DNA of 64,000 nucleotides from Paracoccaceae bacterium (GCA_029248915.1 JAQWIK010000102.1:1-64000), one strand, 5' to 3'. Positions 48,994 to 63,612 are shown, counted from the stretch's first letter. Notes: generated by a model from the letters alone, not told the origin. Numbers and translations are program-made.

Positions 48994-50901
48994 TTGGGTA
49001 ATAATCGAAACGTAGCATTTTGGGTAGTTCTGTTCCTTTTAATTGTTGTATTATTCAACGTATTCAGCACAGGCAGCAGTAGTATGCAAAGCCGTGAAGT
49101 GCCTTTCTCAGAGTTTGTTAACAACGTGACTGGAGGAGAAATCAGAGCGGTGACCCTGGACGGGGAAAAAGTGCGGTTTACGGGGCCCGATAATAGAGAA
49201 CAGTTTACTATTCGACCTGGTGATGCTGATGTTACCAATTTATTGATTGCAAACGATGTTGCAATCAGAGCTGAACAACAGGAAACGTCTGGGCTTCAAT
49301 CCTTTTTAATGACTGTTTTTCCATTCCTTTTACTGATCGGTGTTTGGATCTATTTCATGAACCGAATGCAAGGTGGTGGTAGAGGTGGAGCGATGGGATT
49401 TGGCAAATCCAAAGCAAAGCTGTTAACCGAAAAACAAGGCAGAGTTACCTTTGACGATGTGGCGGGTATAGACGAAGCTAAAGAAGAACTTGAAGAGATT
49501 GTTGAGTTTCTGAGAAATCCACAAAAATTCAGTAAACTTGGAGGTAAAATTCCTACTGGCGCTTTGTTAGTTGGACCACCTGGTACTGGTAAGACTTTGT
49601 TAGCTAGAGCAATAGCAGGAGAGGCTGGCGTTCCGTTCTTTACAATTTCTGGTTCGGATTTTGTTGAGATGTTTGTTGGTGTAGGCGCTTCTCGTGTGCG
49701 TGACATGTTTGAGCAGGCGAAAAAGAACGCTCCGTGTATTGTATTCATAGATGAAATCGACGCCGTGGGACGCAACCGTGGAAGTGGATACGGTGGCGGA
49801 AACGATGAGCGCGAACAAACCCTTAATCAGCTTCTGGTTGAAATGGACGGGTTTGAGGTCAACGAAGGTGTAATTATATTGGCTGCTACAAACCGACGAG
49901 ACGTTTTAGATCCAGCATTACTGCGACCGGGGCGATTTGATCGTACGGTTAATGTGCCAAATCCGGATATTAAAGGCCGTGAAAAAATTCTTAATGTGCA
50001 TGCGAAAAAAACCCCATTGGGACCGGATGTCGATCTTAGATTAATAGCCAGAGGGACGCCCGGCTTTTCGGGTGCTGATTTGGCAAATCTAGTAAATGAA
50101 GCGGCTTTGATGGCAGCGCGGATCGGTAGGTCAGTTATAACAATGATCGATTTCGAAAATGCAAAAGATAAAGTAATGATGGGGTCCGAAAGGCGCTCTA
50201 TGGTCTTGACCCAAGAGCAAAAAGAAAAAACAGCATATCATGAAGCTGGGCATGCGGTTGTGGGGTTAGCATTGCCTCAGTGTGATCCGGTATACAAAGC
50301 CACAATTATCCCTCGTGGGGGTGCTTTAGGAATGGTCGTGTCACTTCCTGAAATTGATCGTTTAAATTGGCATAAATCTGAATGTGAAGAAAAGTTGGCG
50401 ATGACCATGGCTGGTAAAGCCGCTGAAATAATAAAATACGGTGCAGATAATGTATCCAATGGGCCAGCTGGAGACATTCAACAAGCTTCAGGTTTAGCTA
50501 GAGCTATGGTTCTTCGTTGGGGTATGTCTGACAAGGTTGGAAATATTGATTACACCGAAGCTCATGAAGGTTACCAAGGCAATACAGCCGGATTCTCAGT
50601 GTCGGCAAATACGAAAGAGTTGATAGAAGAAGAGGTTAAGAGCTTTATTCAAAAGGGCTATGATACTGCTTTTAAAATATTAACAAAAAAGAAAAAAGAG
50701 TGGGATCGTTTAGCTTTAGGGTTGCTTGAATATGAGACCTTGACTGGTGAAGAAATAAAAAAAGTTATGAATGGCGATCCTCCACACTCTGATGATGAGG
50801 GTAAGGATGATGGTAGTGCATCAGCACCTTCTGTTACAGCTATCCCTAAAACAAAGCCCAAAGCAAAACCAAGCGGCAGTATGGAGCCAGAACCTAGCTA
50901 A
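48994..50901 (+). CDS. ftsH: ATP-dependent zinc metalloprotease FtsH
   Basis: [64 protein letters not shown] start. Confidence 0.97.
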   Translation: MGNNRNVAFWVVLFLLIVVLFNVFSTGSSSMQSREVPFSEFVNNVTGGEIRAVTLDGEKVRFTGPDNREQFTIRPGDADVTNLLIANDVAIRAEQQETSGLQSFLMTVFPFLLLIGVWIYFMNRMQGGGRGGAMGFGKSKAKLLTEKQGRVTFDDVAGIDEAKEELEEIVEFLRNPQKFSKLGGKIPTGALLVGPPGTGKTLLARAIAGEAGVPFFTISGSDFVEMFVGVGASRVRDMFEQAKKNAPCIVFIDEIDAVGRNRGSGYGGGNDEREQTLNQLLVEMDGFEVNEGVIILAATNRRDVLDPALLRPGRFDRTVNVPNPDIKGREKILNVHAKKTPLGPDVDLRLIARGTPGFSGADLANLVNEAALMAARIGRSVITMIDFENAKDKVMMGSERRSMVLTQEQKEKTAYHEAGHAVVGLALPQCDPVYKATIIPRGGALGMVVSLPEIDRLNWHKSECEEKLAMTMAGKAAEIIKYGADNVSNGPAGDIQQASGLARAMVLRWGMSDKVGNIDYTEAHEGYQGNTAGFSVSANTKELIEEEVKSFIQKGYDTAFKILTKKKKEWDRLALGLLEYETLTGEEIKKVMNGDPPHSDDEGKDDGSASAPSVTAIPKTKPKAKPSGSMEPEPS

Positions 50902-50936
50902 ACAAGCTTTTTGCGACCAAAAGAATATTTTTCTTT

Positions 50937-52325
50937 TTAGGCGTGAATTGCTCCACTACCACAGGCCAACGCGGCTTCTCGAACTGCTTCTGAATAGGTT
51001 GGATGGGCGTGGCAAGTAAGGGCCACATCTTGAGCAGATGCCCCAAACTCCATTGCTATGCATAGCTCATGGATAAGGTCTCCAGCTGCTGGACCAATGA
51101 TGTGTGCTCCTAGGATCCGGTCGCTGTCTTTATCAGCTATAATTTTTACAAAGCCATCTGCGGCGAAATTTGCCTTCGCTCTGCCGTTTCCCATAAACAT
51201 AAATTTACCAATTTTCACGGAGTAGTCATTTTCTTTGGCTTGCAGTTCAGTTAGTCCCACAGACGCAACTTCTGGAGAAGTATAAATAACGCTTGGGATT
51301 ACTTGATAATTAATATGTCCATTTTTACCAGCAATTTGTTCTGCTACTGCAATGCCCTCATCTTCTGCTTTATGAGCCAACATTGGACCTTCAACAACAT
51401 CACCAATTGCGTAAATATTTGGTACCATTGTTTGCCACTCATTATCAATTTTGATTTGGCCACGCTCGGTTAATTCAATATTCAACTTATCTATTCCTAG
51501 GCCATTAGTGCTCGGTTTTCTCCCGGTTGCGACTAAAACGATATCTCCATCTAATTCATGCAAACTTTCATCTTTATTTAGCTTATATTTTACTTTTCCC
51601 CCAGATTTGGATTTACTAGCGGACTGCACGGCGGCTCCCATAATAAAGGAAATACCTTGTTTTTTTAGAATTCTCTGGAAGGTTTTTTGCACCTCTGTAT
51701 CCATACCAGGTGTTATATAATCTAGGTACTCAATAATCGTAACTTTTGTACCAAGACGCGCATAAACGGAGCCGAGTTCCAACCCAATAACGCCCGCACC
51801 GATAACTGTCATTGTTTTTGGTATTTTGGATAATGATAACGCTCCAGTTGATGACACTATTATCTTTTCGTCGATTTCGACGTTGGGAATAGTACTTGGT
51901 TCTGACCCTGAAGCGATAATTATATTATTAGCGTCGTAAGTTGTATCGTTTATTTGAACTTTTCCTGGAGCGGATATTGAGGCCCAACCTTTTAAATGAT
52001 CTATTTTATTTTTTTTGAATAAAAACTCGATGCCTTTGGTATTTGCTTCAATCGTTTCAGTTTTATAATTTTGCATTTTAGCCCAATCTACAGACGGCGG
52101 CTTTGCTATTAATCCCATTTTCTCAAAATTATGTTCAGCCTCATGAAGTTGGTGACTGGCATGTAACAATGCTTTGGATGGGATACAGCCTATATTTAAA
52201 CATGTTCCGCCGAGAGTATCACGACCTTCCACACAGGCTGTTTTAAGACCCAGTTGAGCGCAACGAATAGATGCAACATAACCTCCCGGTCCACTCCCTA
52301 TGACTATAACATCATATTTCGACAT
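50937..52325 (-). CDS. lpdA: Dihydrolipoyl dehydrogenase
   Basis: [66 protein letters not shown]. Confidence 0.96.
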   Translation of the reverse strand: MSKYDVIVIGSGPGGYVASIRCAQLGLKTACVEGRDTLGGTCLNIGCIPSKALLHASHQLHEAEHNFEKMGLIAKPPSVDWAKMQNYKTETIEANTKGIEFLFKKNKIDHLKGWASISAPGKVQINDTTYDANNIIIASGSEPSTIPNVEIDEKIIVSSTGALSLSKIPKTMTVIGAGVIGLELGSVYARLGTKVTIIEYLDYITPGMDTEVQKTFQRILKKQGISFIMGAAVQSASKSKSGGKVKYKLNKDESLHELDGDIVLVATGRKPSTNGLGIDKLNIELTERGQIKIDNEWQTMVPNIYAIGDVVEGPMLAHKAEDEGIAVAEQIAGKNGHINYQVIPSVIYTSPEVASVGLTELQAKENDYSVKIGKFMFMGNGRAKANFAADGFVKIIADKDSDRILGAHIIGPAAGDLIHELCIAMEFGASAQDVALTCHAHPTYSEAVREAALACGSGAIHA

Positions 52326-52349
52326 CTCATTTCCCTTTCCTGCACCTAA

Positions 52350-53570
52350 TCAAAGATCCATTAGAAGTCGCCGTGGGTCCTCTAATGCTTCTTTTACTCT
52401 AACTAAGAATGTTACTGCGCCTTTTCCATCGACAATCCTATGGTCGTAACTCAATGCTAGATACATCATGGGTCGAATTACTACTTCGCCGTTTATTGCC
52501 ATAGGGCGGTCTTGGATTTTATGCATTCCCAAAATACCAGATTGCGGAGGATTTAAAATTGGTGAAGACATAAGAGATCCGTAAACTCCGCCATTTGAAA
52601 TAGTGAACGTCCCACCTTGCATTTCATCAATACTCAGCTTGCCATCTCTTGCTCGCTTTCCCTTCTCAGAGATAGATTTTTCGATTTCTGCGAAAGACAT
52701 GCTGTCGGCGTTTCGAATGACTGGAACGACCAATCCAGTAGGAGTCCCCGCAGCAATTCCCATGTGTACATAATTTTTATATATTACGTCAGTTCCATCA
52801 ATTTCTGCATTCACTTCGGGAACTTCATTTAGAGCATGGCAGCAAGCCTTTGTAAAAAATGACATAAACCCTAGTTTAGTGCCATGTTTTTTTTCAAATA
52901 ATTCTTTAAATTCACTTCTCAAAGACATAACCTCTGTCATGTCTACTTCATTGTAAGTTGTTAACATTGCGGCTGTATTTTGACTATCTTTTAGACGTTT
53001 TGCTATCGTTTGTCTTAGCCGGGTCATTTTGACCCGCTCTTCTCGATCAGCGTCTTCTACTGAACTTGGAGCGCGCGAGATTGAGCTCTTTTCTGTTGTC
53101 TCAATCGCAGCAGACTGTAGAGCTTTCAGGACATCATTTTTCATTATCCGGCCATCTTTTCCAGATCCTTCAATTGCATCGGCTGAAATTTTATTTTCAG
53201 CCATCAACTTTTTCGCAGAAGGAGCGTTCTCGATATTGGGGTTTTGATTAATAGATTTTGCTCCTGTATTGGGTTCGAAAACATTGTTATCTTTTTTTGT
53301 AGCCAGTTTTTTCTTATTTTCTGATTTTTCAATGTCGCCCTCACTGATTGTTGTGAGCAATGCATCCATATTAACAACACTCCCCTCCTGGGCTACTATC
53401 TCACCCATGACCCCAGCGACAGGGCTTGGCACTTCAACTGTTACTTTGTCAGTTTCAAGTTCGCAGAGCATTTCATCCATATTTATTTTATCACCAGGCT
53501 GCTTGAACCAAGTTGCAACTGTTGCTTCTGTTACGCTTTCACCAAGAGTAGGAACTCGTACATCGGTCAT
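52350..53570 (-). CDS. sucB: 2-oxoglutarate dehydrogenase E2 (dihydrolipoyl succinyltransferase)
   Basis: Lipoyl [18 protein letters not shown]3-binding [42 protein letters not shown]. Confidence 0.96.
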   Translation of the reverse strand: MTDVRVPTLGESVTEATVATWFKQPGDKINMDEMLCELETDKVTVEVPSPVAGVMGEIVAQEGSVVNMDALLTTISEGDIEKSENKKKLATKKDNNVFEPNTGAKSINQNPNIENAPSAKKLMAENKISADAIEGSGKDGRIMKNDVLKALQSAAIETTEKSSISRAPSSVEDADREERVKMTRLRQTIAKRLKDSQNTAAMLTTYNEVDMTEVMSLRSEFKELFEKKHGTKLGFMSFFTKACCHALNEVPEVNAEIDGTDVIYKNYVHMGIAAGTPTGLVVPVIRNADSMSFAEIEKSISEKGKRARDGKLSIDEMQGGTFTISNGGVYGSLMSSPILNPPQSGILGMHKIQDRPMAINGEVVIRPMMYLALSYDHRIVDGKGAVTFLVRVKEALEDPRRLLMDL

Positions 53571-56536
53571 TATTTGATTTCCTTTAAATTTAGAGCCTCA
53601 TCAACAATCAATTTTTGTTGTTCTTTGTGTTGACTTGCCAGTCCTGTAGCCGGAGAAGCACTCGCTGGCCTACCAACAAAAATTGGTCTTTTGGACTTAG
53701 CTTTCATCCTACTTAGAACCCACTCAATATTTGGCTCCATAAAAGACCATGCACCTTGGTTTTTGGGTTCCTCTTGGCACCAGATCATCTCTGCATTTTT
53801 GAACCTCTCAAGTTCTTTAACTGCTGACATTGCTGGAAAAGGATAAAATTGCTCAAACCGAAGTAGATAGATATCGTTTATTTCTCGTGCGTCTCTTTCT
53901 TCTAATAAATCGAAATAGACTTTTCCTGAGCACATAACCACACGCTTGATATCTTTATCTTTGACCAACTTGGCGCTTGAGTTTCCCTTTTGCGCATCAT
54001 CCCATAAAACACGATGGAAGGATGAGCCATTTGTGAAATCATCAACTTTAGATGTGCAGAGCTTATGCCTTAGAAGTGATTTGGGAGTCATTAAAACAAG
54101 TGGTTTTCGAAAATCTCGATGTACTTGCCTTCTCAATATATGAAAGTAATTGGCCGGTGTGGAGCAATTGGCTACGATCCAATTATCTTGGCCACACATT
54201 TGCAAAAAACGCTCTAATCTTGCAGAACTATGCTCAGGACCTTGCCCTTCAAACCCATGGGGTAGTAACATTGTCAGTCCAGACATTCGGAGCCATTTGC
54301 TTTCACCAGAGCTAATAAATTGATCAAACATTATCTGGGCGCCATTAGCAAAATCACCAAATTGTGCTTCCCATAAAATCAAAGCATTTGGTTCAGCTAG
54401 AGAGTAACCGTATTCAAACCCCAAGACTGCATATTCAGATAACATGGAATCTATTACTTCATATTTGGCTTGCCCTTTTCTTATGTTATTAAGCGGATAG
54501 TAACGCTCTTCAGTTGATTGATTGATTAGTCCAGAATGCCTCTGACTAAATGTACCTCTTGTGCTATCTTGCCCTGATAATCGAACAGGAAAGCCTTCTG
54601 TTAGAAGTGACCCAAAAGCCAGAGCTTCAGCTGTTGCCCAATCAAAACCTTTACCAGCCTCAAACATTTTGCCTTTAGTGTCTGAAAGCCTGGAAACAGT
54701 TTTATGCAAGTCGTAATCTTTTGGCGGCTGAGACAAGGCTTTACCAATGTCAGAGAATGTCTCTTCGCTAATAGCTGTTTTCCCCCTTTGATAGTCTTCT
54801 TTATTTCTATCTAAATGTGACCAACGTCCATCAAGCCAATCAGCCTTATTTGGTTTGTAATCTCGACCGGCCTCAAATTCAGCGTTCATTTTTGCCTGAA
54901 AAGAAGCTTTCATGTCTTCGATTTCACCTTCAGGTATCAAACCGTCGTTAACCAGTCTTTCGGTATAAATTGAAAGTGATGTTTTTTGCTTTTTGATGTG
55001 CTTGTACATAAGAGGATTTGTGAACATTGGTTCATCCCCTTCATTATGCCCAAACCGCCGGTAACATATTATATCTAAAACAACATCCTTATGAAATTTT
55101 TGTCTATATTCCGTCGCGACTTTGGCCGCATGGACAACAGCTTCTGGATCATCTCCGTTTACGTGGAATATAGGGGCTTCAACCATTAAAGCTATGTCAG
55201 TTGGGTAAGGTGATGATCGGCTGAAGTGCGGAGCAGTTGTGAAGCCAATCTGGTTATTGACCACAATATGCATTGTACCGCCTGCTTTATGCCCAACTAA
55301 ACCTGATAAGCCAAAACACTCAGCCACTACACCCTGACCAGCAAAAGCGGCATCACCATGTAACAGTACAGGCATAACTGAGGTTCGCTTGTTATCTTTT
55401 AATTGTTCTTGCTTTGCTCTCACTTTACCAACAACAACAGGGTTTACAGCTTCCAAATGGCTCGGATTTGCAGTTAAGGATAAATGAACATTATTACCGT
55501 CAAATTCTCGATCTGATGATGCTCCAAGATGGTATTTTACATCACCGGATCCATCTACCGCGTCTGGTTTAGAGGATCCTCCTTGGAACTCATTAAATAT
55601 CGCCCGATACGGTTTGCTCATAACATTTGCAAGCACTGATAATCGGCCTCTATGGGGCATACCTATTACTATTTCTTGAACACCAAGTGCGCCGCCACGC
55701 TTTATAATTTGTTCCATTGCAGGGATAAGGCTTTCACCACCATCTAACCCAAAGCGTTTTGTGCCCATATATTTAACGTGCAGAAATTTTTCAAAGCCCT
55801 CTGCTTCAACTAATTTATTCAAGATGGCCTTTCGCCCCTCACGAGTAAATTTTATTTCTTTTCCATAACCTTCAATCCGCTCTTTAAGCCAAGCTGATTG
55901 CTCGGGATCAGAAATATGCATGTATTGCAAAGCAAAAGTACCACAATAAGTTCTTCGTACTATTTCAACAATTTGTCTCATTGATGCAATTTGGAGACCT
56001 AAAACATTATCAATAAAAATTGGACGGTCTAAATCTGTTTCCAAAAATCCATAGCTTTTGGCGTCTAATGAATTTCTTGCTTCCGATGTGTCTCGCATTC
56101 CAAGAGGGTCCAAATCTGCAGCAAGATGGCCGCGTATTCGATAAGCCCGAATTAGCATTAGTGCTCGAACGCTATCTAGAACCGCTCGTTGAATTGCATC
56201 ATTAGATATTTCGACATTTTTTTCTTCAGCAATCTGGCTTATCTTTTCAGCAATCTTGTTAGTTTCTTCGCTTTGAGCCCATTGCCCATCTAATGCAGCT
56301 GTAAGGTCATCGTTTGGCTCTGGTGGCCAATCTCGTCTTCCCCAACTTGGACCTTCTGCATCTTTTTTAATGCTTACTTCATCATCGCCCATCGACTTGA
56401 AAAATTGTTGCCAGGTTTCATCCAATGCTTGCGGATCTTGGGCATATTGTGCGTATAAATGTTCTAAATATTCGGCATTATGCCCTTGCATAAAAGATGA
56501 GGCTTTTAATTCCGAGTTAGGGGAGTGATCATTCAT
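53570..56536 (-). CDS. sucA: 2-oxoglutarate dehydrogenase E1
   Basis: [75 protein letters not shown]. Confidence 0.97.
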   Translation of the reverse strand: MNDHSPNSELKASSFMQGHNAEYLEHLYAQYAQDPQALDETWQQFFKSMGDDEVSIKKDAEGPSWGRRDWPPEPNDDLTAALDGQWAQSEETNKIAEKISQIAEEKNVEISNDAIQRAVLDSVRALMLIRAYRIRGHLAADLDPLGMRDTSEARNSLDAKSYGFLETDLDRPIFIDNVLGLQIASMRQIVEIVRRTYCGTFALQYMHISDPEQSAWLKERIEGYGKEIKFTREGRKAILNKLVEAEGFEKFLHVKYMGTKRFGLDGGESLIPAMEQIIKRGGALGVQEIVIGMPHRGRLSVLANVMSKPYRAIFNEFQGGSSKPDAVDGSGDVKYHLGASSDREFDGNNVHLSLTANPSHLEAVNPVVVGKVRAKQEQLKDNKRTSVMPVLLHGDAAFAGQGVVAECFGLSGLVGHKAGGTMHIVVNNQIGFTTAPHFSRSSPYPTDIALMVEAPIFHVNGDDPEAVVHAAKVATEYRQKFHKDVVLDIICYRRFGHNEGDEPMFTNPLMYKHIKKQKTSLSIYTERLVNDGLIPEGEIEDMKASFQAKMNAEFEAGRDYKPNKADWLDGRWSHLDRNKEDYQRGKTAISEETFSDIGKALSQPPKDYDLHKTVSRLSDTKGKMFEAGKGFDWATAEALAFGSLLTEGFPVRLSGQDSTRGTFSQRHSGLINQSTEERYYPLNNIRKGQAKYEVIDSMLSEYAVLGFEYGYSLAEPNALILWEAQFGDFANGAQIMFDQFISSGESKWLRMSGLTMLLPHGFEGQGPEHSSARLERFLQMCGQDNWIVANCSTPANYFHILRRQVHRDFRKPLVLMTPKSLLRHKLCTSKVDDFTNGSSFHRVLWDDAQKGNSSAKLVKDKDIKRVVMCSGKVYFDLLEERDAREINDIYLLRFEQFYPFPAMSAVKELERFKNAEMIWCQEEPKNQGAWSFMEPNIEWVLSRMKAKSKRPIFVGRPASASPATGLASQHKEQQKLIVDEALNLKEIK

Positions 56537-56595
56537 GGTTTCGCCTAATTTTTAAATTTTTGGTTTAAACAAAATTTTTGTTATATTCTTTTCAA

Positions 56596-57477
56596 TCAAC
56601 CAATCGCCTTCAACACTGCTTCACCTAAACTACCAGGGCTCTCTGCTACAATTATGCCTGCTGACTGCATGGCTTCGATTTTATCTTCAGCGCCACCCTT
56701 GCCGCCTGCTACTATTGCGCCAGCGTGTCCCATTCTTCTGCCGGGTGGGGCAGTTCTACCGGCGATAAAACCAGCTGTTGGTTTGCTACGCCCTTTTTTT
56801 GCTTCATCTTTTAGGAACTGGGCGGCTTCTTCTTCCGCAGAGCCACCTATTTCTCCTATCATAATAATACTTTCTGTTTCATCATCTTTCAAAAACCATT
56901 CAAGAACATCTATGTGTTCTGTCCCTTTAACAGGGTCTCCTCCAATTCCAACACAAGACGATTGTCCTAAGCCGACGTCAGAAGTTTGCTTTACAGCTTC
57001 GTAAGTTAAGGTGCCTGACCTTGATACTACTCCAACAGATCCTCTCTTATGGATATGGCCAGGCATAATGCCTATTTTACAAGCGTCTGGGGTTATTACT
57101 CCCGGACAGTTCGGTCCAATAAGAATAGAAGTTGAATTTTCGAGTGCTCTTTTCACTTTCAGCATATCCTGAACAGGTATACCCTCAGTAATGCAAACAA
57201 TTAAACCCATTTGAGCGTCTATAGCTTCTAAAATAGAGTCTGCTGCGAAGGGGGGAGGAACATATATGACCGATGCATCTGCGCTGGTTGCATGTTTTGC
57301 CTCGTGCACAGAATTGAATACAGGCAAACCTAAATGATTGCTACCGCCTTTTCCAGGAGTTACCCCTCCAACCATTTTTGTTCCATAAGCTATAGCTTGC
57401 TCAGAATGAAATGTTCCTTGTGAACCAGTAAAGCCTTGACATATTACTTTAGTTTTTTCGTCAATTAATACAGCCAT
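56596..57477 (-). CDS. sucD: Succinyl-CoA ligase subunit alpha
   Basis: [68 protein letters not shown]. Confidence 0.97.
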   Translation of the reverse strand: MAVLIDEKTKVICQGFTGSQGTFHSEQAIAYGTKMVGGVTPGKGGSNHLGLPVFNSVHEAKHATSADASVIYVPPPFAADSILEAIDAQMGLIVCITEGIPVQDMLKVKRALENSTSILIGPNCPGVITPDACKIGIMPGHIHKRGSVGVVSRSGTLTYEAVKQTSDVGLGQSSCVGIGGDPVKGTEHIDVLEWFLKDDETESIIMIGEIGGSAEEEAAQFLKDEAKKGRSKPTAGFIAGRTAPPGRRMGHAGAIVAGGKGGAEDKIEAMQSAGIIVAESPGSLGEAVLKAIG

Positions 57478-57480
57478 TAC

Positions 57481-58674
57481 TCAACCTTTCACTGCTCTTA
57501 CAATTTTTTCTGCCCCGTCTTTTAAGTCGTTTGCAGCAATGACATCCAGCCCAGAGTTGTTTATTATGTCTTTTCCTTTTTCAACGTTTGTCCCTTCCAG
57601 ACGAACAACTAAGGGAACTTGCAAACCAACCTCTTTGACAGCAGCAACTACTCCTTCGGCGATCACATCACATCGCATGATCCCACCAAAAATATTGACT
57701 AATATACCTTTAACTTTAAGATCAGATGTAATTATTTTGAAGGCCTCTGTGACTTTCTCTGTTGTAGCGCCGCCTCCAACATCTAAAAAATTAGCTGGCT
57801 CAGCGCCATATAGTTTAATGATGTCCATAGTTGCCATAGCAAGCCCGGCACCATTCACCATACATCCAATTTCGCCATCTAAAGCTATATAATTCAAGTC
57901 GTATTTGCTGGCTTCCAATTCTTTAGGATCTTCTTCTGTGGTATCCCTTAAGTCAGCTATATCTTGGTGCCTATAGATCGCATTACTATCAAAGCCTACC
58001 TTAGCATCTAAGACTGTAAGATTGCCTTTTTTTGAAACGATTAACGGATTAATCTCTAACATTTCCATGTCTTTTTCTACAAACGCTTGGAAAAGTTGCC
58101 CCATGAGTTTTACGCATTCTTTAACTTGGTAATTTTCCAGTCCTAGAGCAAAAGCGATTTTCCTACCATGGAAAGCTTGATATCCGGTTGCCGGGTCAAC
58201 AGAAAAAGAAAGAATTTTTTCAGGGCTGGTGGCAGCAACCTCCTCAATGTCCATTCCACCCTCTGTTGAGCACACAAAAGATATCCTGGAAGTTACTCTG
58301 TCCACCAAAAGGGCAAGATACAGTTCTCGCTCAATTTCGGCGCCCTGTTCTATGTAAACTCGATTTACTTGTTTTCCGGCAGGGCCCGTTTGATGTGTTA
58401 CGAGTGTGCGGCCAAGCATCTTTCTTGCTTCGTCTGCTGCTTCTTCAACAGAATTAGCAATTCTTACTCCACCACTTTCTCCCGCGTCTTTTTCTTTAAA
58501 AGTGCCTTTGCCCCGCCCTCCAGCGTGAATTTGAGCTTTCACAACCCAGACTGGGCCGTCGAGTTCGCCAGCCGCGGTCTTTGCATCTTCAGATTTTATC
58601 ACGATGCGGCCGTCTGAAACACGCGCACCATAATTTCTGAGCAAGCCTTTGGCTTGATATTCGTGGATGTTCAT
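57481..58674 (-). CDS. sucC: Succinyl-CoA ligase subunit beta
   Basis: [72 protein letters not shown]. Confidence 0.97.
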   Translation of the reverse strand: MNIHEYQAKGLLRNYGARVSDGRIVIKSEDAKTAAGELDGPVWVVKAQIHAGGRGKGTFKEKDAGESGGVRIANSVEEAADEARKMLGRTLVTHQTGPAGKQVNRVYIEQGAEIERELYLALLVDRVTSRISFVCSTEGGMDIEEVAATSPEKILSFSVDPATGYQAFHGRKIAFALGLENYQVKECVKLMGQLFQAFVEKDMEMLEINPLIVSKKGNLTVLDAKVGFDSNAIYRHQDIADLRDTTEEDPKELEASKYDLNYIALDGEIGCMVNGAGLAMATMDIIKLYGAEPANFLDVGGGATTEKVTEAFKIITSDLKVKGILVNIFGGIMRCDVIAEGVVAAVKEVGLQVPLVVRLEGTNVEKGKDIINNSGLDVIAANDLKDGAEKIVRAVKG

Positions 58675-58778
58675 TATTTAGCCTTGTGTTGGTGAGTTAT
58701 TGAATCAATGGCATAATGAATAACATAAAGAGAAGAAGTTTCTTCCGATTGTATAAGAAATTCCACAAAATGGTATTT

Positions 58779-58813
58779 TTGTGATCACATAAAAAAAATT
58801 AGTGATCACAAAA
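58779..58813. promoter_or_regulatory. Perfect inverted repeat TTTTGTGATCAC..GTGATCACAAAA
   Basis: 12-bp arms at 58779-58790 and 58802-58813, A/T spacer; each arm contains the palindromic core GTGATCAC; in intergenic region upstream of sucC. Confidence 0.6.
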
Positions 58814-58897
58814 TATAGTTATAACCTTTATTCTGATAAATTGCTTTAAATTAGTAATCAAAAAAACCAAGCTGGTTTGGTTGATTTTCTTATGAGA

Positions 58898-59896
<999 letters not shown>

Positions 59897-60015
59897 CTAA
59901 TCGCTTATTACAAATTCTGCAAGCCTGTCATCGCAATCCGTACATTATTCCAAAAATATCTTTATAACATTGTATTATTTAAGTGTTAAATAAAAATTTC
60001 GTATATAAATCGTAA

Positions 60016-60771
60016 ATGATGTACTTGAACTTTGAATTTATAGTAATCGCCGCTCTTGCGACGGTTTTTGCAGGGATTAGCAAGGGAGGATTTGGATCTG
60101 GTGCAGCTTTTGCTTCGGCTGCAATTCTTGCAACAATTATTGAGCCAGGAACGGCTATTGGAATAATGTTGCCACTTTTAATTTTGATGGATCTTGGAAG
60201 TTTAAAGCCATATTGGAAAAAATGGAGGTCCCGGGAGTCTTGGATACTTATAATTGGTAGTATACCCGGAGTAATCCTAGGTACCTTACTTTACTCCAAT
60301 GTAAGTGCTGATTTTTTTAGAATATTGATAGGGGTTATTTGTCTATCTTTTGTTATTTGGCAATCTTTGCAAAAGTGGAATGTTATCGAAAAATCTGTTC
60401 ATCCACTGCGAGACCTTTACGGAATTTTTTTGGGATGCTTTGCTGGCTTTACAAGTTTCATTAGCCACGCTGGAGGTCCACCGGCGGCAATTTATCTTTT
60501 ATCAAAGAAACCTTCGAAAACTGAATATCAAGCGACGACTGTTATAGTGTTCTGGGCAGTGAACTTGGCCAAGGCGATACCTTATACTTTTCTAGGTTTG
60601 TTTACAATCGATACTCTTGTTTTGGATATGATTTTGTCACCCTTTGCTCTGCTAGGAGTTTGGATAGGGGTAAAAGCGCATTATTTGATCTCTGAGGAGC
60701 TATTTTTTCTTTTTACCTATATTCTTCTCACAATAACTGGCGTCAGGCTAATTTGGGTCGCGCTGGTATAG
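60016..60771 (+). CDS. TauE/SafE family membrane transporter
   Basis: AGISKGGFGSGAAFASAAILATIIEPGTAIGIMLPLLILMDL; SFISHAGGPPAAIYLL. Confidence 0.9.
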   Translation: MMYLNFEFIVIAALATVFAGISKGGFGSGAAFASAAILATIIEPGTAIGIMLPLLILMDLGSLKPYWKKWRSRESWILIIGSIPGVILGTLLYSNVSADFFRILIGVICLSFVIWQSLQKWNVIEKSVHPLRDLYGIFLGCFAGFTSFISHAGGPPAAIYLLSKKPSKTEYQATTVIVFWAVNLAKAIPYTFLGLFTIDTLVLDMILSPFALLGVWIGVKAHYLISEELFFLFTYILLTITGVRLIWVALV

Positions 60772-60955
60772 TTAATCTTATTCCAATCAGAAGCTAACAA
60801 CAGAGAACTTCAATGAACCAAAGATTATGGTGGTTGAATTGTAGGAAGGGTAATTTAATTTCATTTTTTATACAGTGAAGTTAAAACAGACTAGCAAAAC
60901 GAAAATATTGTTCTATTACTTTTATTAATCACGATAAAATTTAAGGGTGTTTTCA

Positions 60956-61342
60956 ATGAATAATGCAGATCGAGGTAATCGACCTCTCTCGCCACATTTG
61001 TCGATATATAGGCCTCAGTTAACCTCGATAACTTCAATATTAATACGGATTACGGGAAACGCCTTGATTGTTTGTGTTTTTCTAATCGTTTGGTGGCTGT
61101 TTTCGGCGGCCACTTCTCCGCAATATTTTGAAGTGGTTGACGGGATCATTAATAGTTGGTTCGGAACACTGATTTTAATATCCTCTCTTTGGGCCGTTTG
61201 GTATCATCTCTTGGGTGGTTTGCGGCATTTAATTTGGGACAGAGCAATTGGTTTAGATTTGAAGACCGCTGAATATCTCGGCTGGGCTGTAATCTTAGGT
61301 TCTTTTCTATTAACTATTACAACAGTTGTCATTTTGTGGTGA
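60956..61342 (+). CDS. sdhC: Succinate dehydrogenase cytochrome b556 subunit
   Basis: RPLSPHLSIYRPQLTSITSILIRITG; WYHLLGGLRHLIWD heme His. ATG 60956. Confidence 0.94.
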   Translation: MNNADRGNRPLSPHLSIYRPQLTSITSILIRITGNALIVCVFLIVWWLFSAATSPQYFEVVDGIINSWFGTLILISSLWAVWYHLLGGLRHLIWDRAIGLDLKTAEYLGWAVILGSFLLTITTVVILW

Positions 61343-61382
61343 GCTAAAGAGGCTCGTCTAATTATAGGATTTGTGGATTAAA

Positions 61383-61718
61383 ATGGGTTACTCAAAATCG
61401 TTAATTAATCATCATTTTGCGATGAAGCTATCTTCTATTGCCCTTTTCTTTTTGATCCCTGTATTTATTTTTACTTTTGGATCAGTCATCGGCGAAGATC
61501 ATAAAACTGTGGTTGAGCATTTTTCTAAGCCAGTTCCTGCGCTGATTGTCGCACTTACGTTAATTATTGGGCTACAGCATTTCCAATCAGGCGCTCAAAC
61601 CCTAATTGAAGACTATGTTCGCGGTGGTGGTTTCATGATAGCTACAATTTTCGTTAAGGTTCTTAGCTACTGCCTGATAGGTGTTGGTTTATACTCGATT
61701 GCAAGAATAGCGCTGTAA
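61383..61718 (+). CDS. sdhD: Succinate dehydrogenase membrane anchor subunit
   Basis: Three TM segments; [23 protein letters not shown]; between sdhC and sdhA. Confidence 0.93.
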   Translation: MGYSKSLINHHFAMKLSSIALFFLIPVFIFTFGSVIGEDHKTVVEHFSKPVPALIVALTLIIGLQHFQSGAQTLIEDYVRGGGFMIATIFVKVLSYCLIGVGLYSIARIAL

Positions 61719-61728
61719 AGGTGAATTA

Positions 61729-63534
61729 ATGTTAGCTTATTCCTACGAAACGCACGACTATGATGTAGTGGTTGTTGGTGCAGGTGGCGCTGGTCTGCGA
61801 GCAACTTTAGGGATGGCTGAACAAGGGCTTAAGACAGCTTGCGTTACCAAGGTGTTTCCGACACGGTCTCACACAGTAGCTGCTCAGGGAGGCATAGCTG
61901 CTTCTTTGTCAAATATGGGCCCAGATCACTGGCAATGGCATATGTATGATACTGTAAAAGGGTCTGATTGGCTGGGCGATACTGACGCTATGGAGTATCT
62001 GGCGCGAGAAGCCCCAAAAGCCGTTTACGAACTGGAGCATTATGGAGTGCCATTCAGTCGTACTGAAGAAGGAAAAATTTACCAACGGCCGTTTGGCGGT
62101 CATACAACTGAGTTCGGAGAGGGCCCTCCAGTACAAAGGACCTGCGCTGCTGCGGACAGAACTGGCCACGCAATTTTGCATACGCTTTACGGTCAGTCTC
62201 TAAAGAATGAAGCCGAGTTTTACATCGAATATTTTGCGCTAGACCTTATGTTTTCAGATGATGGTGTTTGTACTGGTGTTGTTTGCTGGAAACTCGATGA
62301 TGGAACAGTACACGTTTTTAATGCCAAAATGGTTGTTTTGGCGACGGGTGGTTACGGTAGGGCCTATTTCAGCGCAACTTCTGCTCACACCTGCACCGGT
62401 GATGGTGGTGGCATGGTAGCTCGTGCAGGTCTTCCGTTGCAAGATATGGAGTTTGTTCAATTTCATCCAACTGGAATTTATGGTTCTGGTTGTCTGATTA
62501 CGGAGGGAGCTCGAGGTGAAGGTGGATACCTTACAAATTCAGAAGGAGAGCGTTTTATGGAACGCTACGCTCCTCATTACAAGGACTTAGCGCCTAGAGA
62601 TTATGTCTCGCGTTGTATGACTATGGAAATTAGAGAAGGAAGAGGTGTTGGTGGGGAGAGTGATCATATTCATCTAAATTTAAGTCACCTTCCTCCTGAG
62701 GCGCTCGCGGAGCGCCTTCCTGGCATCTCAGAAAGTGCGAAAATTTTTGCTGGTGTAGATGTAAACAAAGAGCCTATACCTGTGTTGCCTACTGTTCATT
62801 ATAATATGGGAGGTATTCCGACCAATTACTGGGGCGAAGTTATAAATCCTAGTGCAGATGATCAAAATGCAATAGTTCCCGGTTTAATGGCTGTCGGTGA
62901 AGCTGGTTGCGCTTCGGTGCATGGTGCAAACAGACTTGGATCAAATTCACTTATTGATCTTGTTGTGTTTGGTAGAGCAGCTGGGTTGCGGGCGGGACAA
63001 GTGATTGATAAAGATAGCAAAATCCCATCAACTAATGTTTATGCGGTTGAATCCGCTTTAGATCGGTTCGATCATTTTAGGCATGCAAAAGGAGCTGTTC
63101 CTACATCCGAGTTGAGACTAGAAATGCAGAAAACAATGCAGAAGGATGCTGCAGTTTTCAGAACATCGGAAACGATGTCGCAAGGACTGGATGAAATGGT
63201 TAACTTGGCAAAAAAGGTCTCTGATTTAAATGTTACTGACCGATCACTAGTCTGGAATAGTGACTTAATGGAAACTTTAGAACTAACAAATCTGATGCCG
63301 AACGCTTTGGCTACTATCGCTGGAGCCGAGGCTCGTAAAGAAAGCCGTGGGGCGCACGCGCATGAAGATTTTACAGTTAGAGACGACGAAAAATGGAGAG
63401 TTCACTCGCTGGCAAAAGTAGACGGATCTATGGTAAAATTATCTTACAGAGACGTAATACGTGATCCACTGTCTGATGAAACAGAGGGTGGTATCGAATT
63501 GAAAAAGATTGCTCCCAAGGAACGAACTTTTTAA
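61729..63534 (+). CDS. sdhA: Succinate dehydrogenase flavoprotein subunit
   Basis: [72 protein letters not shown]. Confidence 0.98.
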   Translation: MLAYSYETHDYDVVVVGAGGAGLRATLGMAEQGLKTACVTKVFPTRSHTVAAQGGIAASLSNMGPDHWQWHMYDTVKGSDWLGDTDAMEYLAREAPKAVYELEHYGVPFSRTEEGKIYQRPFGGHTTEFGEGPPVQRTCAAADRTGHAILHTLYGQSLKNEAEFYIEYFALDLMFSDDGVCTGVVCWKLDDGTVHVFNAKMVVLATGGYGRAYFSATSAHTCTGDGGGMVARAGLPLQDMEFVQFHPTGIYGSGCLITEGARGEGGYLTNSEGERFMERYAPHYKDLAPRDYVSRCMTMEIREGRGVGGESDHIHLNLSHLPPEALAERLPGISESAKIFAGVDVNKEPIPVLPTVHYNMGGIPTNYWGEVINPSADDQNAIVPGLMAVGEAGCASVHGANRLGSNSLIDLVVFGRAAGLRAGQVIDKDSKIPSTNVYAVESALDRFDHFRHAKGAVPTSELRLEMQKTMQKDAAVFRTSETMSQGLDEMVNLAKKVSDLNVTDRSLVWNSDLMETLELTNLMPNALATIAGAEARKESRGAHAHEDFTVRDDEKWRVHSLAKVDGSMVKLSYRDVIRDPLSDETEGGIELKKIAPKERTF

Positions 63535-63612
63535 CTTGAAAAATGGAAGCTTAGAACACCAAATGGTTAATGGTAAATTGATTTTAAATGCTTGCAAGAA
63601 CGGAGTTGGGCT

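Noticed and set aside
49350-49775. 141-aa minus-strand ORF
   Set aside because: Antisense of ftsH AAA domain; shadow ORF.
50919-50937. AAAAGAA-TATTT-TTCTTTT hairpin between ftsH and lpdA
   Set aside because: Only A/T-dominated 7-bp stem; too weak to call a terminator confidently.
56654-57892. Plus-strand ORFs opposite sucD/sucC (116 and 117 aa)
   Set aside because: Shadow frames of highly conserved TCA genes.
60819-60884. Possible 21-aa leader ORF (MNQRLWWLNCRKGNLISFFIQ) upstream of sdhC
   Set aside because: No Shine-Dalgarno and no regulatory logic; likely chance.
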